From: Spartinivicinus ruber
GTDB lineage: Bacteria; Pseudomonadota; Gammaproteobacteria; Pseudomonadales; Zooshikellaceae
Assembly (NCBI RefSeq): GCF_011009015.1
Contig: NZ_CP048878.1
Span: 5,548,354 to 5,612,353 of the forward strand
Length of the DNA: 64,000 bases
Direction: 5' to 3'
Below are positions 48,429 through 59,092 of this stretch, piece after piece. Under the pieces are notes generated by a model. The model did not search any database and was not told the origin of the DNA. It was given only the letters and a program-made list of their open reading frames with translations. Position 1 is the stretch's first letter, and each line of letters begins with the position of its first letter. A program made the translations under genes and the position numbers.

Positions 48429-49595
48429 ACTTACTTTCTTTGCCCTTCTGAATCAGCATACCAATTTATGGACCACTACCAAAAGCATATCACAAGCCCG
48501 ACCCAGGCAACTGCCCTCTTTGTTTTGATGTAGGACAGAGTAACGCCAAAATACTGTTATTACTTCGATGAGTTTATAGAGAGAAGGGTTAAGAATGGGT
48601 TAAGTCAATCAGCACTGTATATATTCAGTAGGATTACCAGGGGAATATCACTGTTGTGCAATAATCGAGGCGCAATGAGAAAAATTTAGTTGTTCTAAAT
48701 GAACAATGAGCAACAACGAGTCGTGCTTTTATAGTGATATCCCTTCGGGTTATGATTATTTTTCCATCCAGCGGTGACTCAAATAGTGATAACAGGCCCT
48801 AAGTAAGCTGAACAGAAAAGCTGACAATTGTAGGACAAACTATTCATATGCATAATGAGAACATTCAGCTATGCGACTGCAAACGTAAGACTTTATTTAG
48901 GGGAGAGTTCGCTTGTTTAAATAAACCATAGAAGTTAAGAACAGCCTAATTCTACAACCAAAGATCACAAGTAAACACCTACAAACATAAGCTATTGAGT
49001 ATTAATTGAATACTTGATTATTCATCATTAGCTTGCTAATGTTTCGGTTTATTCATAAAAGAGTAATATTAATCTCAAACGTTTAATGAAATGGAACTTG
49101 ATTAATTCAAAATAAATAATATTTTTTGAATTAATCGTCGATGGTGAGTAGATGCTAGCCAGGGAGAACAACTTAAACTTACCTCCCTAACTAAATTAGT
49201 ACTACTAAATTACAATGAATAACAGTCATTAGGTTTGCTGATCATATTTCTATATATTATTTGCTTGACTATATAGAGCTGTCGATAAAACCTTACTAGC
49301 GCTCATCACCGTGTAATAGGAAAATATTTCCCATATTACTCTCCTCCATTTGCAAATGCTTAATGAGTTAAATCAAGTGAAGTATGACATGTTATTTTTT
49401 AGCACACAATCTCACTATAACAAGAGAATATGCTTTAACAACTTGATTAAATAAAGAAGCCTTTTTCATGTTTGCTTATGTTTACAAACCTAGAAAAATA
49501 CAATAACCAGATACTTATAGGCATTTAATTTTAGCACTGCTTAATAGATTTTAGATACTGAGTATATGCTTAGTAGTCATTCAGAAGGAACTAAT
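48429..49595. other. Large divergent non-coding gap with MITE-like copy
   Basis: About 1.1 kb between divergent regulatory genes. Apart from the MITE-like copy at 48638-48800 I see no gene, RNA or repeat. The right part (48850-49560) is AT-rich with stops in all frames. Confidence 0.5.
48638..48800. mobile_element. MITE-like non-coding element, copy 2 (shorter)
   Basis: Shares long blocks with the element at 22778-23034: ACGAGTCGTGCTTTTA, CCCTTCGGG, TGATTATTTTTCCA and the end TCAAATAG...AACAG.CCCT. It lacks about 90 bp near the right end, and its left terminal repeat is eroded. The left limit is approximate. Confidence 0.6.
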
Positions 49596-52500
49596 ATGTC
49601 CAGCATTTATACAATAAAACTGTTAAAGCAATTTGGCCATACAGATGGATTATTAAGTGGTGGCAACATGGCTACTGGTTTACTTGTCTACTGTATCATT
49701 GCTACTACAGAAGGGTTTGGACGAGAAGGGATTGTTTTATCTACTTTTCTTCTGTTTTTCTTATCAGCAGTTTTAGAAATTCCTACAGGATATTTAGGTG
49801 ACCGTTTTGGATGGAAGTTTTCAGTTAAGCTAGGCTTACTTTGTGATTTTACAGCTACTGTATTTTTTAGTCTGACTGTTTTTTGTGCAATCTACGGTCA
49901 TTATATTCTGATGCTGTGCTTTTTAGTATTAAGGCAACTTTTTAGTGCACTTAATGGAGCCTTTACTAGTGGCTCCTATCAAGCAGCCTACCAACGATGG
50001 TACCAAGAAAAGCTAGAACAAAACAATACTAAAATTAGCAATTCTCCTCCCCTATTTCTTGCAAGTTATAAATATGGCATATGGATTCGGTTGGGACTCC
50101 CATTATTTGCGTTAGGGCTTGGGTTAGCATTACAAACAGATCAGTTTGTAAATATTTCAAAAGAATTTGCAGCATTAATACCACTAGGTTTAGTGCTTTA
50201 CATCTTAATTATTCAAGTAGCAGCCTATTTAAAAATGGCTAAAGATCTGGATTTTAAGTCCATATCTACGAAAGAAGGTAATGTAACAGGGGATATCACT
50301 CTAACAAAGTTGTTTCTATCTGCCCAAGCTACTTTACCAGTTTTATGCACTTATGCATTTGCACACCTTTTTTTACAAATCACTTACATGTTCTTAATAG
50401 GTGAATCTTATTATTTATTTAAAGAAGCCGACTTGCCCACCATCTTTGTGTGGGGTGGTGGAATGGGAGCCGCTGTCATCAGCAGCTTCTTAGGAATGGG
50501 AATCTCTCGACTTTTTATCCCTTGGCTTTCTAAACAACCTAACCTACGCGCTATCCGATGGTTAGGCACTCTTGGATTAAGTATCCTTTCTACTGTCGTA
50601 GCAGTCTCTTTTTATAGTGATATGTCAATAACTACTAAATTGGCTTGCATGTTTTCAGTAATCCTGATTGCAGACCCTATTTGTTTTGCCTTACGTGCGG
50701 AAATCACTTCTGATAGTCACCGGTTTGTACCTGATGAGTTCAAAGCCAGCTGGTTTAGCGGAGGTTCGCTATTAGCTCGGCTTACCTATGCAATGATTAC
50801 TGGCTTGATTTTAATTGCAGGTATTCCCCATATGGGTATTTTTGTCATGATGTCAGTGTTGGGGGTTATTGGCGCCTACCTTGCGTTTGTCAATTATAAA
50901 AAAGGTGAGAATGTTAGTAAATTTGAGCGAGCAAGCTTAAAAAAGTGTCTAGGCATGGTAATTGGCATCATGTTCTTTATTGCCAGCTTTGTAGTTTTTC
51001 TAAGCGAAACCTGGTATTTCGTCAAACATGCCACTGAAGCACAACGTCAACAGAACCAAGCATTAGCTGTGCATTATGCTGGACAGTTTGCCCAAGTAAA
51101 TAACACCACACAAGCTAACCAGTTGCTTTACTCTCTTAATGAAAAAATAAACGTTGATTGTGTGGATATTAATATAGATATTGTTAAACAAACGCTTTGC
51201 GACCCTAGTCAGTCCACCTACTTTGTATCCAAGGTTATTTATCAAAATCCTTTACTGAAACAAGAGCAACTAGGTGCAATTACGATCTATTTTAATGATT
51301 CTATCATTCATCAAAAAACCTTACAGCACCTGATGATTGTCGCTGCCATATATATTGCTTTTGTACTATTAGTGTTCAATATCACCTACCGTATTGTAAA
51401 ACGTATTTGTAGCGAAGCTAAAATGGTGCTGGATGTAGCGATGGATAAATCATCTGACAAGATTAAAAATACAAATGGAGAGGAGCGTTACTTTATTGAC
51501 GAGTTTGCCACCATGGCTAGTAAGTTTAATACCTTTATTGAAAATGAAAAGCGTATGGCTAATTTGGAAGGAATCAATCAAATGGCTGCTCAAGTTGCCC
51601 ATGACATACGTTCACCGTTAACTGCTCTTGAACTGATTGCCGAACAATCTATTGATGCTATTCCTGAAAGGAATCGTATTATTTTTCGTTGCGCCATCGA
51701 AAGTATCAATGATATTGCCAATGGCCTATTAGTGGTGGAACGAGAACAAAATGTAAATAAAGATCCTGCCAAACAAAAAATCTCTACACAATTGCTATCT
51801 ACTTTATTAGAAGAAGTTATCTCAGAAAAACGCATTCAATATCGCCGACAACCAGGAGTATCCTTACAACTACATATAGATAATAATGCCTATGGCTTAT
51901 TTGTGAATGTCCATGCCAATACTTTACGTCGAGTGCTATCGAACTTAATTAACAATGCCGTGGAAGCGAAGGGAGACCAGCCCAGTATCAATATTCAATT
52001 AAGACTAAGGGAGCTAAACAAAAAGGCTGCTATTACTATCACCGACAACGGTCAAGGCATTCCTAATGGGTTAATTAACCAGGTACTCAAGCGTGGCGTG
52101 AGTGTGGGTAAACAGGGTAATACAGGCTTAGGATTGTCTCACGCAAAAACGACAGTTGAGTCTTGGGATGGCCATTTTGCTTTAGCCTCTGAGCCCAGTG
52201 TTGGCACGCAAGTGACTATTGCTTTGCCAATACAAGCAATGCCACAGTGGTTCTTACCCTTATTAGTACTACCTGCTAATACACAAGTCATGATTCTAGA
52301 TGATGATATCGGTATGCATGGCGTATGGCAAAGTAGACTAGAGGCATTACATTTAGAGGAGTCTCGGATTGAGGTCAACTATTTCCGTGATGAAGTACAA
52401 GTTATGGAATTTTTTAGAAAAAAAATTAACCCAATTCGACCGTTCCTTTTTCTATCCGACTATGAATTAATTGGTAGGGAAAAAACCGGATTAGACATTA

Positions 52501-53015
52501 TTAATATTTTACAAATAGCAAAAAATAGCATTTTAGTGACCAGCCATTATAAAAACACTGAAATATTAGAGCGCTGCAAGCTGTTAGGTATTAAAGTCAT
52601 ACCAAAATCCTTGGTTAATTGGATATCTATTGAATCTACTACATTAGCTTCTGTTAATTATGATGCAGTACATGTTGAAGATAATAAAGGCATTCGAACT
52701 TGCTGGGAGTTAGATGCAGAAACGCACCCCGCAAAACTTCTGTCATTAAAAAGCCCAAAAGAATTTGAAAAGTATGTGGACCAAATCGCTAAAAATACCC
52801 CTATTTACATTGATAATGAATTTATAGGGGAAAATATCACTGGCTGTGAGTGGGCAAAAACTTTATATGAGCGTGGCTTCAAGCATTTAGTTTTAACCTC
52901 TGGTTTGATTCCATCCAACGTCAATGAGATGTATTGGTTTGAATCAATTGGAGATAAACGCTCACCATGGGCAATCGAACGAGAAAAAAATAAATTATCT
53001 ATTACCATTGATTAA
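49596..53015 (+). CDS. MFS transporter / hybrid histidine kinase fusion
   Basis: 1139 residues from ATG 49596, chosen for its AGAAGGAA site. Residues ~1-440 are an MFS-type transporter with many hydrophobic helices and the loop motif LEIPTGYLGDRFGWKFS. A further TM at ~450, an extracytoplasmic loop and a TM at ~590 lead to the kinase: H-box MAAQVAHDIRSPLTALELIAEQS (H669), N-box NLINNAVEAKG, G-boxes DNGQGIP and GNTGLGLSHAK. Then a receiver-like domain (VMILDDDIGMHGVW, D955 in FLSDYELIG, LVTSHY, IPKSLV). A second degenerate receiver-like unit ends the protein (TPIYIDNEFIGENITGCEWAKTLYERGF). It likely senses a substrate through its transporter part, as CbrA does. No separate partner regulator adjoins. 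Confidence 0.85.
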   Translation: MSSIYTIKLLKQFGHTDGLLSGGNMATGLLVYCIIATTEGFGREGIVLSTFLLFFLSAVLEIPTGYLGDRFGWKFSVKLGLLCDFTATVFFSLTVFCAIYGHYILMLCFLVLRQLFSALNGAFTSGSYQAAYQRWYQEKLEQNNTKISNSPPLFLASYKYGIWIRLGLPLFALGLGLALQTDQFVNISKEFAALIPLGLVLYILIIQVAAYLKMAKDLDFKSISTKEGNVTGDITLTKLFLSAQATLPVLCTYAFAHLFLQITYMFLIGESYYLFKEADLPTIFVWGGGMGAAVISSFLGMGISRLFIPWLSKQPNLRAIRWLGTLGLSILSTVVAVSFYSDMSITTKLACMFSVILIADPICFALRAEITSDSHRFVPDEFKASWFSGGSLLARLTYAMITGLILIAGIPHMGIFVMMSVLGVIGAYLAFVNYKKGENVSKFERASLKKCLGMVIGIMFFIASFVVFLSETWYFVKHATEAQRQQNQALAVHYAGQFAQVNNTTQANQLLYSLNEKINVDCVDINIDIVKQTLCDPSQSTYFVSKVIYQNPLLKQEQLGAITIYFNDSIIHQKTLQHLMIVAAIYIAFVLLVFNITYRIVKRICSEAKMVLDVAMDKSSDKIKNTNGEERYFIDEFATMASKFNTFIENEKRMANLEGINQMAAQVAHDIRSPLTALELIAEQSIDAIPERNRIIFRCAIESINDIANGLLVVEREQNVNKDPAKQKISTQLLSTLLEEVISEKRIQYRRQPGVSLQLHIDNNAYGLFVNVHANTLRRVLSNLINNAVEAKGDQPSINIQLRLRELNKKAAITITDNGQGIPNGLINQVLKRGVSVGKQGNTGLGLSHAKTTVESWDGHFALASEPSVGTQVTIALPIQAMPQWFLPLLVLPANTQVMILDDDIGMHGVWQSRLEALHLEESRIEVNYFRDEVQVMEFFRKKINPIRPFLFLSDYELIGREKTGLDIINILQIAKNSILVTSHYKNTEILERCKLLGIKVIPKSLVNWISIESTTLASVNYDAVHVEDNKGIRTCWELDAETHPAKLLSLKSPKEFEKYVDQIAKNTPIYIDNEFIGENITGCEWAKTLYERGFKHLVLTSGLIPSNVNEMYWFESIGDKRSPWAIEREKNKLSITID

Positions 53016-53023
53016 TAGTTATC

Positions 53024-53065
53024 AATCAATAGTGGTGTTTCAACGCAGGAATACCATTATTGATT
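53024..53065. terminator. Hairpin between convergent genes
   Basis: A 13-bp stem with one G-T pair (AATCAATAGTGGT at 53024-53036 against ACCATTATTGATT at 53053-53065) and 16-nt loop follows the kinase stop; ATTTTAAAC follows. Probably ends transcription of the plus-strand gene. Confidence 0.5.
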
Positions 53066-53168
53066 ATTTTAAACTTTGTCCTTAAACAAACCACCCTACA
53101 GGAAAGGTTCGTATTGGTTGGCCTATAGAGTAATTATTTGTACTCATTTCTTACTTTGTCAATAAACA

Positions 53169-54527
53169 CTAACTTTTAGCTAAAGCATAAGTTTGACCTT
53201 GTTTACTACGTCCTTTTACATCTTTCCATAACATGGGTGCTGCTATTAAAAACAACACCATATTCGATAGTGGCAGTGCTAACCATATTCCATTAATACC
53301 AAACCACTGAGGTAATAAAATTAAGAATGGTATCTGAACTAGCATATTGCCAACTGATACCATTAACGACTTTGCACCTTGATTTATTGCCAAAAAATAA
53401 ACCGCGGCAATAACAAAAAAACCATCAAGAAACAGTAATATTAAATGAAGCCTTAAACCATTTTGGGTTTTATTTATTAACTCTATATCAACATCATTAA
53501 ACACACCAATAATAGTGATAGGAAAAATATTAAGCACCAACAGCCAAATAATTCCACTAATTGTTACAATCTTAAGCGCTAACTTCAGTAAGTTCTCAAT
53601 ATTATTAACTTGATTAGCCCCAAAATAATAGCTGATTGGTGGCTGTATCCCTTCAGCTATTCCTTCAGCCAGCAAATAGTAAAGTGACATTAAATAACCC
53701 ACTATCGCAAAAGCCCCTACATCCACTGGTGAGCCATACTTCATAAACAACCAGTTATGTAATGCCACAACAAAACTAATATACAAATACATTACTAGTG
53801 TAGACAAACCTAGCTTTATTACTTTAACAGCTTTGTTCAAACTGAATGTGATTGATTCTAAAGTTAGTCTCAGCGATGAAAGTGAAGAAAAAAAGTAGAA
53901 CAAACAAGCAACCATGACTACCAGCTGCGCAATCACTGTTGCAATAGCAGCTCCTTGCAATCCCCATTGCCACTGCACAATAAAAAGATAATCTAAAATG
54001 ATATTAATAGCAGCCCCTATTATCAACAAGCCAGTTGCAATCTTGGGGCTTTCAAGGTTTCGAATCAATAATGGCATGGCTGCTGCGCAAATAGAAAATA
54101 CAGCACTTAAAGTACATATCTCAGCATACTGCATACCATATAGTAGTGTTTGTTCAGATGTTCCCTGAATCTTCAGAATTATCGGGCTAATATAATAAGC
54201 TACGATGACCGTCAGCAAACCAAGAATAAACAACAAAGCAATTCCAGTGAATAACGTTTGCTTAGCTGTAACTAAGTTACCTTCTCCTCTGTTAATTGAA
54301 ATTAGGCTGCCACAGCCTAGCCCTATCATGACACCTACTGCAGAAATAAGACAAATAACAGGCCATACGAGATTAATTCCAGCTAGCCCTTCATAACCAA
54401 TAAAATGACCAATAAAAAAGCCATCTACAATTTGATATAAGCCACTTACTAGCATGGCTACTACAGATGGTATGGTATAACGCAAAAAAGTTTGGCGAAT
54501 ATTGGTATTTGAATAATAACTACTCAT
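53169..54527 (-). CDS. MATE-family efflux transporter
   Basis: 452 residues, twelve hydrophobic helices in two homologous halves. It starts YYSNTNIRQTFLRYTIPSVVAMLVSGLYQIVDGFFIGHFIGYEGLAGINLVWP, the standard first-helix pattern of the MATE family (DinF/NorM/MepA-like), with GLGCGSLISINRGEGN in the following loop. These antiporters export cationic drugs or metabolites with Na+ or H+. The gene is divergent from a LysR regulator about 110 bp away, which probably controls it. Substrate unknown. Confidence 0.9.
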   Translation of the reverse strand: MSSYYSNTNIRQTFLRYTIPSVVAMLVSGLYQIVDGFFIGHFIGYEGLAGINLVWPVICLISAVGVMIGLGCGSLISINRGEGNLVTAKQTLFTGIALLFILGLLTVIVAYYISPIILKIQGTSEQTLLYGMQYAEICTLSAVFSICAAAMPLLIRNLESPKIATGLLIIGAAINIILDYLFIVQWQWGLQGAAIATVIAQLVVMVACLFYFFSSLSSLRLTLESITFSLNKAVKVIKLGLSTLVMYLYISFVVALHNWLFMKYGSPVDVGAFAIVGYLMSLYYLLAEGIAEGIQPPISYYFGANQVNNIENLLKLALKIVTISGIIWLLVLNIFPITIIGVFNDVDIELINKTQNGLRLHLILLFLDGFFVIAAVYFLAINQGAKSLMVSVGNMLVQIPFLILLPQWFGINGIWLALPLSNMVLFLIAAPMLWKDVKGRSKQGQTYALAKS

Positions 54528-54637
54528 GTCTTATTAGATATCTTTGCTGAAAACACTTGTCATTATGCTTTCTTCGGAGATAAGTTAAAGTTATTATCTA
54601 TCCGCTTTCCGGATACATCTTAAAATGGAGCTCACCC

Positions 54638-55519
54638 ATGCATTGGACCTTAGATCAGTTAGAGGCTTTCATCGCATCAGTAGAAATGGGGTCATTTTCT
54701 GCGGCTGCTCGCAAACTGGGTAAAGCACAATCCCGCATCAGCACTGCTATAGCCAACTTAGAAGCAGACCTTGGCTTTGAGTTATTTGACCGCCAGGCTC
54801 GACTACCCGTGCTAACCCCATCAGGTAAAGAAATGTATCAAGAAGCCCAAGCGGTGTTAGTGCAATGCCAACGATTACAGGCCCGAGCAATGACAGTACT
54901 TGGAGGAAATGAAGCATCACTTACCCTAGCAATGGACGAAGCAATCCCCATCGAACCTTTCGAGCATTTTTTTCAGAACGCGGCTAAACAATTTCCATTA
55001 TTAAAACTTACTGTACTTAATGGTTCTCAAGATGACATTGCAGAATGGGTAGAAACTAAAAAGGCCGATATAGGTATTTTATTTCACTTAAACCTATTGC
55101 CAGACTCACTTGAATTTATGCAAATAGGCCAAATAAAACACTCTCTTATTGTATCTGCTAACCACCCGTTAGCTAAAATTGCTGCACCAACCGTTTCGGA
55201 GCTGATCCAATATAGGCAATTGGTTATTCGTGGTCGAATGGGAAAGCGACAAACTAAAACTATCTCTTCTGAATATTGGTATATAGACAGTTACTACCAC
55301 ATTACCTCCCTGGTCATCAAAAGCATTGGCTGGGCCTTGGTACCAGAGCACGTTGCCAACATAGAATGGTATAGCAACGAATCAGTAAAACTTTCCACTA
55401 AAAATATTCCCGGCTCTTTTTCTGTGGCAATGGGGATAGTCAAACGGCGAGACAGAGGATGTAGTCAAACCATGGACTGGATGCTTTCAGAAATTAACGC
55501 TATATTCTGTGAGTCATGA
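54638..55519 (+). CDS. LysR-family regulator divergent from the MATE gene
   Basis: 293 residues with an N-terminal LysR helix-turn-helix (LDQLEAFIASVEMGSFSAAARKLGKAQSRISTAIANLEADLGFELFDR, residues ~4-52) and an effector-binding domain (ASLTLAMDEAIPIEPFEHFF, KKADIGILFH, SLIVSANHPLAKI, SIGWALVPEHVA). Spacing and orientation to the MATE exporter suggest local control of that gene, with the regulator sensing an exported compound. That link is inferred. Confidence 0.88.
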   Translation: MHWTLDQLEAFIASVEMGSFSAAARKLGKAQSRISTAIANLEADLGFELFDRQARLPVLTPSGKEMYQEAQAVLVQCQRLQARAMTVLGGNEASLTLAMDEAIPIEPFEHFFQNAAKQFPLLKLTVLNGSQDDIAEWVETKKADIGILFHLNLLPDSLEFMQIGQIKHSLIVSANHPLAKIAAPTVSELIQYRQLVIRGRMGKRQTKTISSEYWYIDSYYHITSLVIKSIGWALVPEHVANIEWYSNESVKLSTKNIPGSFSVAMGIVKRRDRGCSQTMDWMLSEINAIFCES

Positions 55520-55820
55520 ACCTAATGGCTATTACTATTTAAGTTTAGCCCGTATAAAAATAGCCGAATAAGCATTAGTAACATAATAGACTTCATCATA
55601 AAAAATAGGATTTCTAAAGCCTAACTGTATAAGTTTAGGTCGGTTAACGCTGGGCACTGTAATAGAGGTAATTTTTTACCCGGTTATGGCGAAAGTGATA
55701 CCGAGTTAACAATGAGAGCATGAAGTAGTTTAAGGTTTAAAAAATTAAACTATTACCCATATTTTTATTAGTTATCCTAATCTTATTTCTGTACCTATTG
55801 ACAGTATTAAGGTTGAAGTA
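55520..55820. other. Non-coding gap before the carbamoyltransferase
   Basis: About 300 bp with stops in all frames and no repeat seen; it should carry the promoter of the next gene. Confidence 0.4.
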
Positions 55821-57557
55821 ATGAAGCAAAGAGCATTATATACTTTAGGCATTCATACAGGTCATGATGCAGGCGCTTGCTTATTTAAAGGCAAGCAGTT
55901 AGTTGCATTTTGTAAGGAAGAACGAATAACAAGAAAAAAACATGATGGCGGGTTTTCTAATCTGAAGTCAATAGAAGAGGTACTAAGAATAGCAGGTATT
56001 AGCCATGCTGATATCTATATCTTAGCTTTGTCACGTACTCAGTTGCCACTGCAATGTTTTAAGAAGACATCTAAGCCTTTACGGGATCTATCTCGTAAAC
56101 TGCGGGGAGTAAAGCGAGATAGAAACCTAATAAAAGAAATTATTTTTTTTAAGGAAAAAGAAGAATCTAGTTTGGTTAGCTTTGATAAAATCAAAGAATT
56201 TTATGGACTATCAAAGCAGTGCAAAATTACTTTTACTAACCATCATTACTCTCATACTTTAGGTGCATATAATTTTACTGACTGGAAACAAGATGCATTG
56301 TATATATCTTGTGATGGCGGTGGCGATGGTGCTACCTACTCAGCTTATTACTATGATGGTAATGAGTTACACATTCTGTATGGTGGTGATGAAACCTTAT
56401 TAAACTCACAAAATCATGCTGCATCTATTGGTGTCGCCTATGCTCAGGTGACAGAATTATGTGGATTCACTCCCGTGCGACATGAAGGTAAAATAACGGG
56501 TCTTGCTGCTTTTGGCCAACCTGTTGCAGGGGAAGCAATAAAAAAATATTTTTCAGTCAATAATGATGGTAGCATAACCTCTCAGTTAGCCAATGTTTCT
56601 GAGCTAAAGCAACATCTCACTTCCTTATTAAAGGATCTTTCACGAGAAGATATGGCAGCTTCCATCCAATATGCTACAGAAGAATTAATTATTGAATGGA
56701 TAAAGGTGTTAATTGATAAAACATCAGCTAAATACATTGGTATGAGTGGTGGAGTTTTTGCTAATGTACGATTAAACCAGCGAGTAGCTGAGCTTGAAGG
56801 GATAAATGAAGTATTTATTTTTCCTGCAATGAGGGATGAAGGATTACCAGTTGGCAATGCCATTAATGCAATCGCTTTACACTACGGTTTTGACCAACTT
56901 GAGCGCAACCGCATGGGAAATGTGTATCTTGGCTTTCCTTATACAGGAACAGATTTAATTACAGAAGCACAAGCTTTCAATCTTACTGTAGAATCCAGTA
57001 ATCCCGCCCAAAAAGCTGCAAAGTTACTTCAGGAGGGTCGAGTTGGTGCTATTTACTCACAGAGAATGGAAATGGGACCAAGAGCTTTAGGCGCACGCAC
57101 TATTCTTGCCAGTCCTGTTGACCGTGATATCAACGACTCAATTAATAAACGTCTTGAACGAACTGAGTTTATGCCTTTTGTATTGGAAGAAGATGCTAGC
57201 AAGGTTTTCGAAGTTAATGAAAAAAATGCCGAAGCTTGTCTTTACATGACCATTACAACTAATGTTAAAAAGGAGTATCATGACAAAATCCCTGCTGTCG
57301 TACATGTTGATGGAACAGCTCGCCCGCAGATAATTAAACGAACTACTAATCCACTATATTTTGACATACTTAGCGAATTTAAAACTATTAGCGGTTTGCC
57401 ATGTTTGGTCAACACTAGTTTTAATGCCCATGAAGAACCTATAATAAATACACCAACTGAAGCACTGAAAGCGCTAAATGACAATCGAGTTGATTTTCTA
57501 GTCTGTGAAGATGGGATAATTTTTGGGCCCCACTTTTTAGACCATACTTCAATTTAA
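55821..57557 (+). CDS. NodU/CmcH-family carbamoyltransferase
   Basis: 578 residues. The N-terminal kinase-like fold (YTLGIHTGHDAGACLFKGKQLVAFCKEERITRKKHDGG, HHYSHTLGAYNFTDW, LYISCDGGGDGATYSAYYY, MSGGVFANVRLNQRVAEL, EGLPVGNAINA) and the C-terminal domain (GRVGAIYSQRMEMGPRALGARTILASP, VVHVDGTARPQII, LVNTSFNAHEEPIINTPTEALKAL) are complete. The family transfers carbamoyl groups from carbamoyl phosphate to hydroxyls of sugars, antibiotics or Nod factors. The acceptor here is unknown. No biosynthetic cluster surrounds it, so it may decorate a surface glycan or small metabolite. It is monocistronic. Confidence 0.9.
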   Translation: MKQRALYTLGIHTGHDAGACLFKGKQLVAFCKEERITRKKHDGGFSNLKSIEEVLRIAGISHADIYILALSRTQLPLQCFKKTSKPLRDLSRKLRGVKRDRNLIKEIIFFKEKEESSLVSFDKIKEFYGLSKQCKITFTNHHYSHTLGAYNFTDWKQDALYISCDGGGDGATYSAYYYDGNELHILYGGDETLLNSQNHAASIGVAYAQVTELCGFTPVRHEGKITGLAAFGQPVAGEAIKKYFSVNNDGSITSQLANVSELKQHLTSLLKDLSREDMAASIQYATEELIIEWIKVLIDKTSAKYIGMSGGVFANVRLNQRVAELEGINEVFIFPAMRDEGLPVGNAINAIALHYGFDQLERNRMGNVYLGFPYTGTDLITEAQAFNLTVESSNPAQKAAKLLQEGRVGAIYSQRMEMGPRALGARTILASPVDRDINDSINKRLERTEFMPFVLEEDASKVFEVNEKNAEACLYMTITTNVKKEYHDKIPAVVHVDGTARPQIIKRTTNPLYFDILSEFKTISGLPCLVNTSFNAHEEPIINTPTEALKALNDNRVDFLVCEDGIIFGPHFLDHTSI

Positions 57558-58128
57558 AAAGTAAAGTTTAATGCTTTGTAATTCATCAGCTCTTGCATAA
57601 AACTTTTTTAAAATAACTTCCTTTAAACAGTCATTTTTTATAGTGTTTACCGCACTATCTAGAGCTGATGCCTGATGATTAATTACTCTTCAAGCTACTC
57701 TCCCAGATTTATTGATGCTTTTTTAGTAGTCGCTTGGTTAGTTTAATAGCTTTAAACTCATTCATCTTTTGGCTAAGTAATTGATAGCACTTTCTACAAG
57801 GTAATTTTTTAGAAATAGCAATGTACATACCTTCTAACGTTACATATGGTTTTAAAGGTACAATTTGATTTTTTAAGTCAGTTGAGGCTAATGCTGCTAA
57901 AGTTGGGCATGGTCTAGATATCCTAGAAAGATATGATTATGCCTTAAAACAGCATGACCTGAACGAAAACTATTTATACATAACCGCATCGCTTAGCGAT
58001 CAACTAAAAAATCAGTACACAAAGAAAAAATAGTTTAGTTATTAATTAACTCTGCAGACCTGCAACATAGTTTCCGTAATATTAATGGCTACATAATCAA
58101 TCTTAACTAAGAGTCTGGTTTGCGATAT
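57558..58128. other. Gap with a short decayed coding stretch
   Basis: 570 bp. On the plus strand about 57872-58033 reads an open frame (FKSVEANAAKVGHGLDILER...YLYITASLSDQLKNQYTKKK, stop TAG) without start codon, likely the tail of a lost gene. The rest has no features. Confidence 0.35.
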
Positions 58129-58851
58129 TTACTTTTCAATTCTTGTATTTAAGCACGAATCCCAAAAATCGTTCACAAATCCAAAATTAACATTACCCAA
58201 TAGATGATGTGCAGAATGATACCTTGGATAACCACTGACTTTTCCTAGCAGAGGATTATTTATGATTAGGTTGTAATTCGAGTGGATAAGAATAGTGAAC
58301 ATCATACCAAAAATATGTAACACCAAAGCAACTCCCAAACTGAGTGGAAATATACTCATAAATATAGGGGCACTCATTGCAATAAATATCGCCTCAACGG
58401 GGTGTACACTATATGCACTCCAAGGCGTTACCCGTACCGATTTATGATGAACGTCATGTATTTTTAAAAACGGCTTAGTGTGTAATAGCCGATGAATAAA
58501 ATAAGAGTAGCTTTCATAAAAAATCATGAATGCTACTAGCTGAATCAATAGACTAATAAAACTAACAGGCCAAACTTGGCTGAATAATTCCCGCGTTATT
58601 AAACTACCAACACCAAAGATAACACAAGCAACTATACCGTTTTGGATTTCAATCTTTTTTTGATTGAGTTTCAAAGGACAGTCATCAATATAGCTTCCAA
58701 ATTTATATTTACTGATTAACCCAGCAATTGCATAATCCAAAATAGTAGCAGTAGAAACAAATACAACAATGTTTACCGCTATTGACATCAACAAGGCAAA
58801 ATACCAGTCAGTCTCAATCCAAAACTGCAATAGCTGGTTAATATAGGCCAT
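58129..58851 (-). CDS. Sterol desaturase / fatty acid hydroxylase family protein
   Basis: 240 residues, integral membrane protein with about four to five helices. The di-iron histidine boxes are complete: HRLLH (120-124), HDVHH (132-136), single His at 150 (YSVHPVE) and 190 (LIHSNYN), and HSAHH (212-216). Members use a di-iron centre, oxygen and reductant to hydroxylate or desaturate lipid chains, sterols or carotenoids. The bacterial substrate cannot be told here. It is a single gene on the minus strand; its neighbours give no pathway. Confidence 0.88.
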   Translation of the reverse strand: MAYINQLLQFWIETDWYFALLMSIAVNIVVFVSTATILDYAIAGLISKYKFGSYIDDCPLKLNQKKIEIQNGIVACVIFGVGSLITRELFSQVWPVSFISLLIQLVAFMIFYESYSYFIHRLLHTKPFLKIHDVHHKSVRVTPWSAYSVHPVEAIFIAMSAPIFMSIFPLSLGVALVLHIFGMMFTILIHSNYNLIINNPLLGKVSGYPRYHSAHHLLGNVNFGFVNDFWDSCLNTRIEK

Positions 58852-59031
58852 TATTAATTTTTCCTTTTACTCCAAATTGCCATTGAGATTCACGCATATA
58901 CCATTGTATTGATGTTGAGGTTTCTATTCTTGCTAACAAGTTATAATGCGACCAACTTAATTCGAGAGACACCACCTCCCATTTTTCAAATACCTAATAA
59001 AAACGACACATATTTGCCTTTCCAAACTAAA

Positions 59032-59051
59032 AAGGAGCCTTTCGGCTCCTT
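59032..59051 (-). terminator. Terminator of ssb
   Basis: Perfect 8-bp GC-rich stem (AAGGAGCC with GGCTCCTT) around a four-base loop, followed on the minus strand by TTTTAGTTTGG. It lies 41 bp after the ssb stop. Confidence 0.85.
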
Positions 59052-59092
59052 CTACATAATCGCTTATCTTAACACTAAGACTTTTATGTCAT

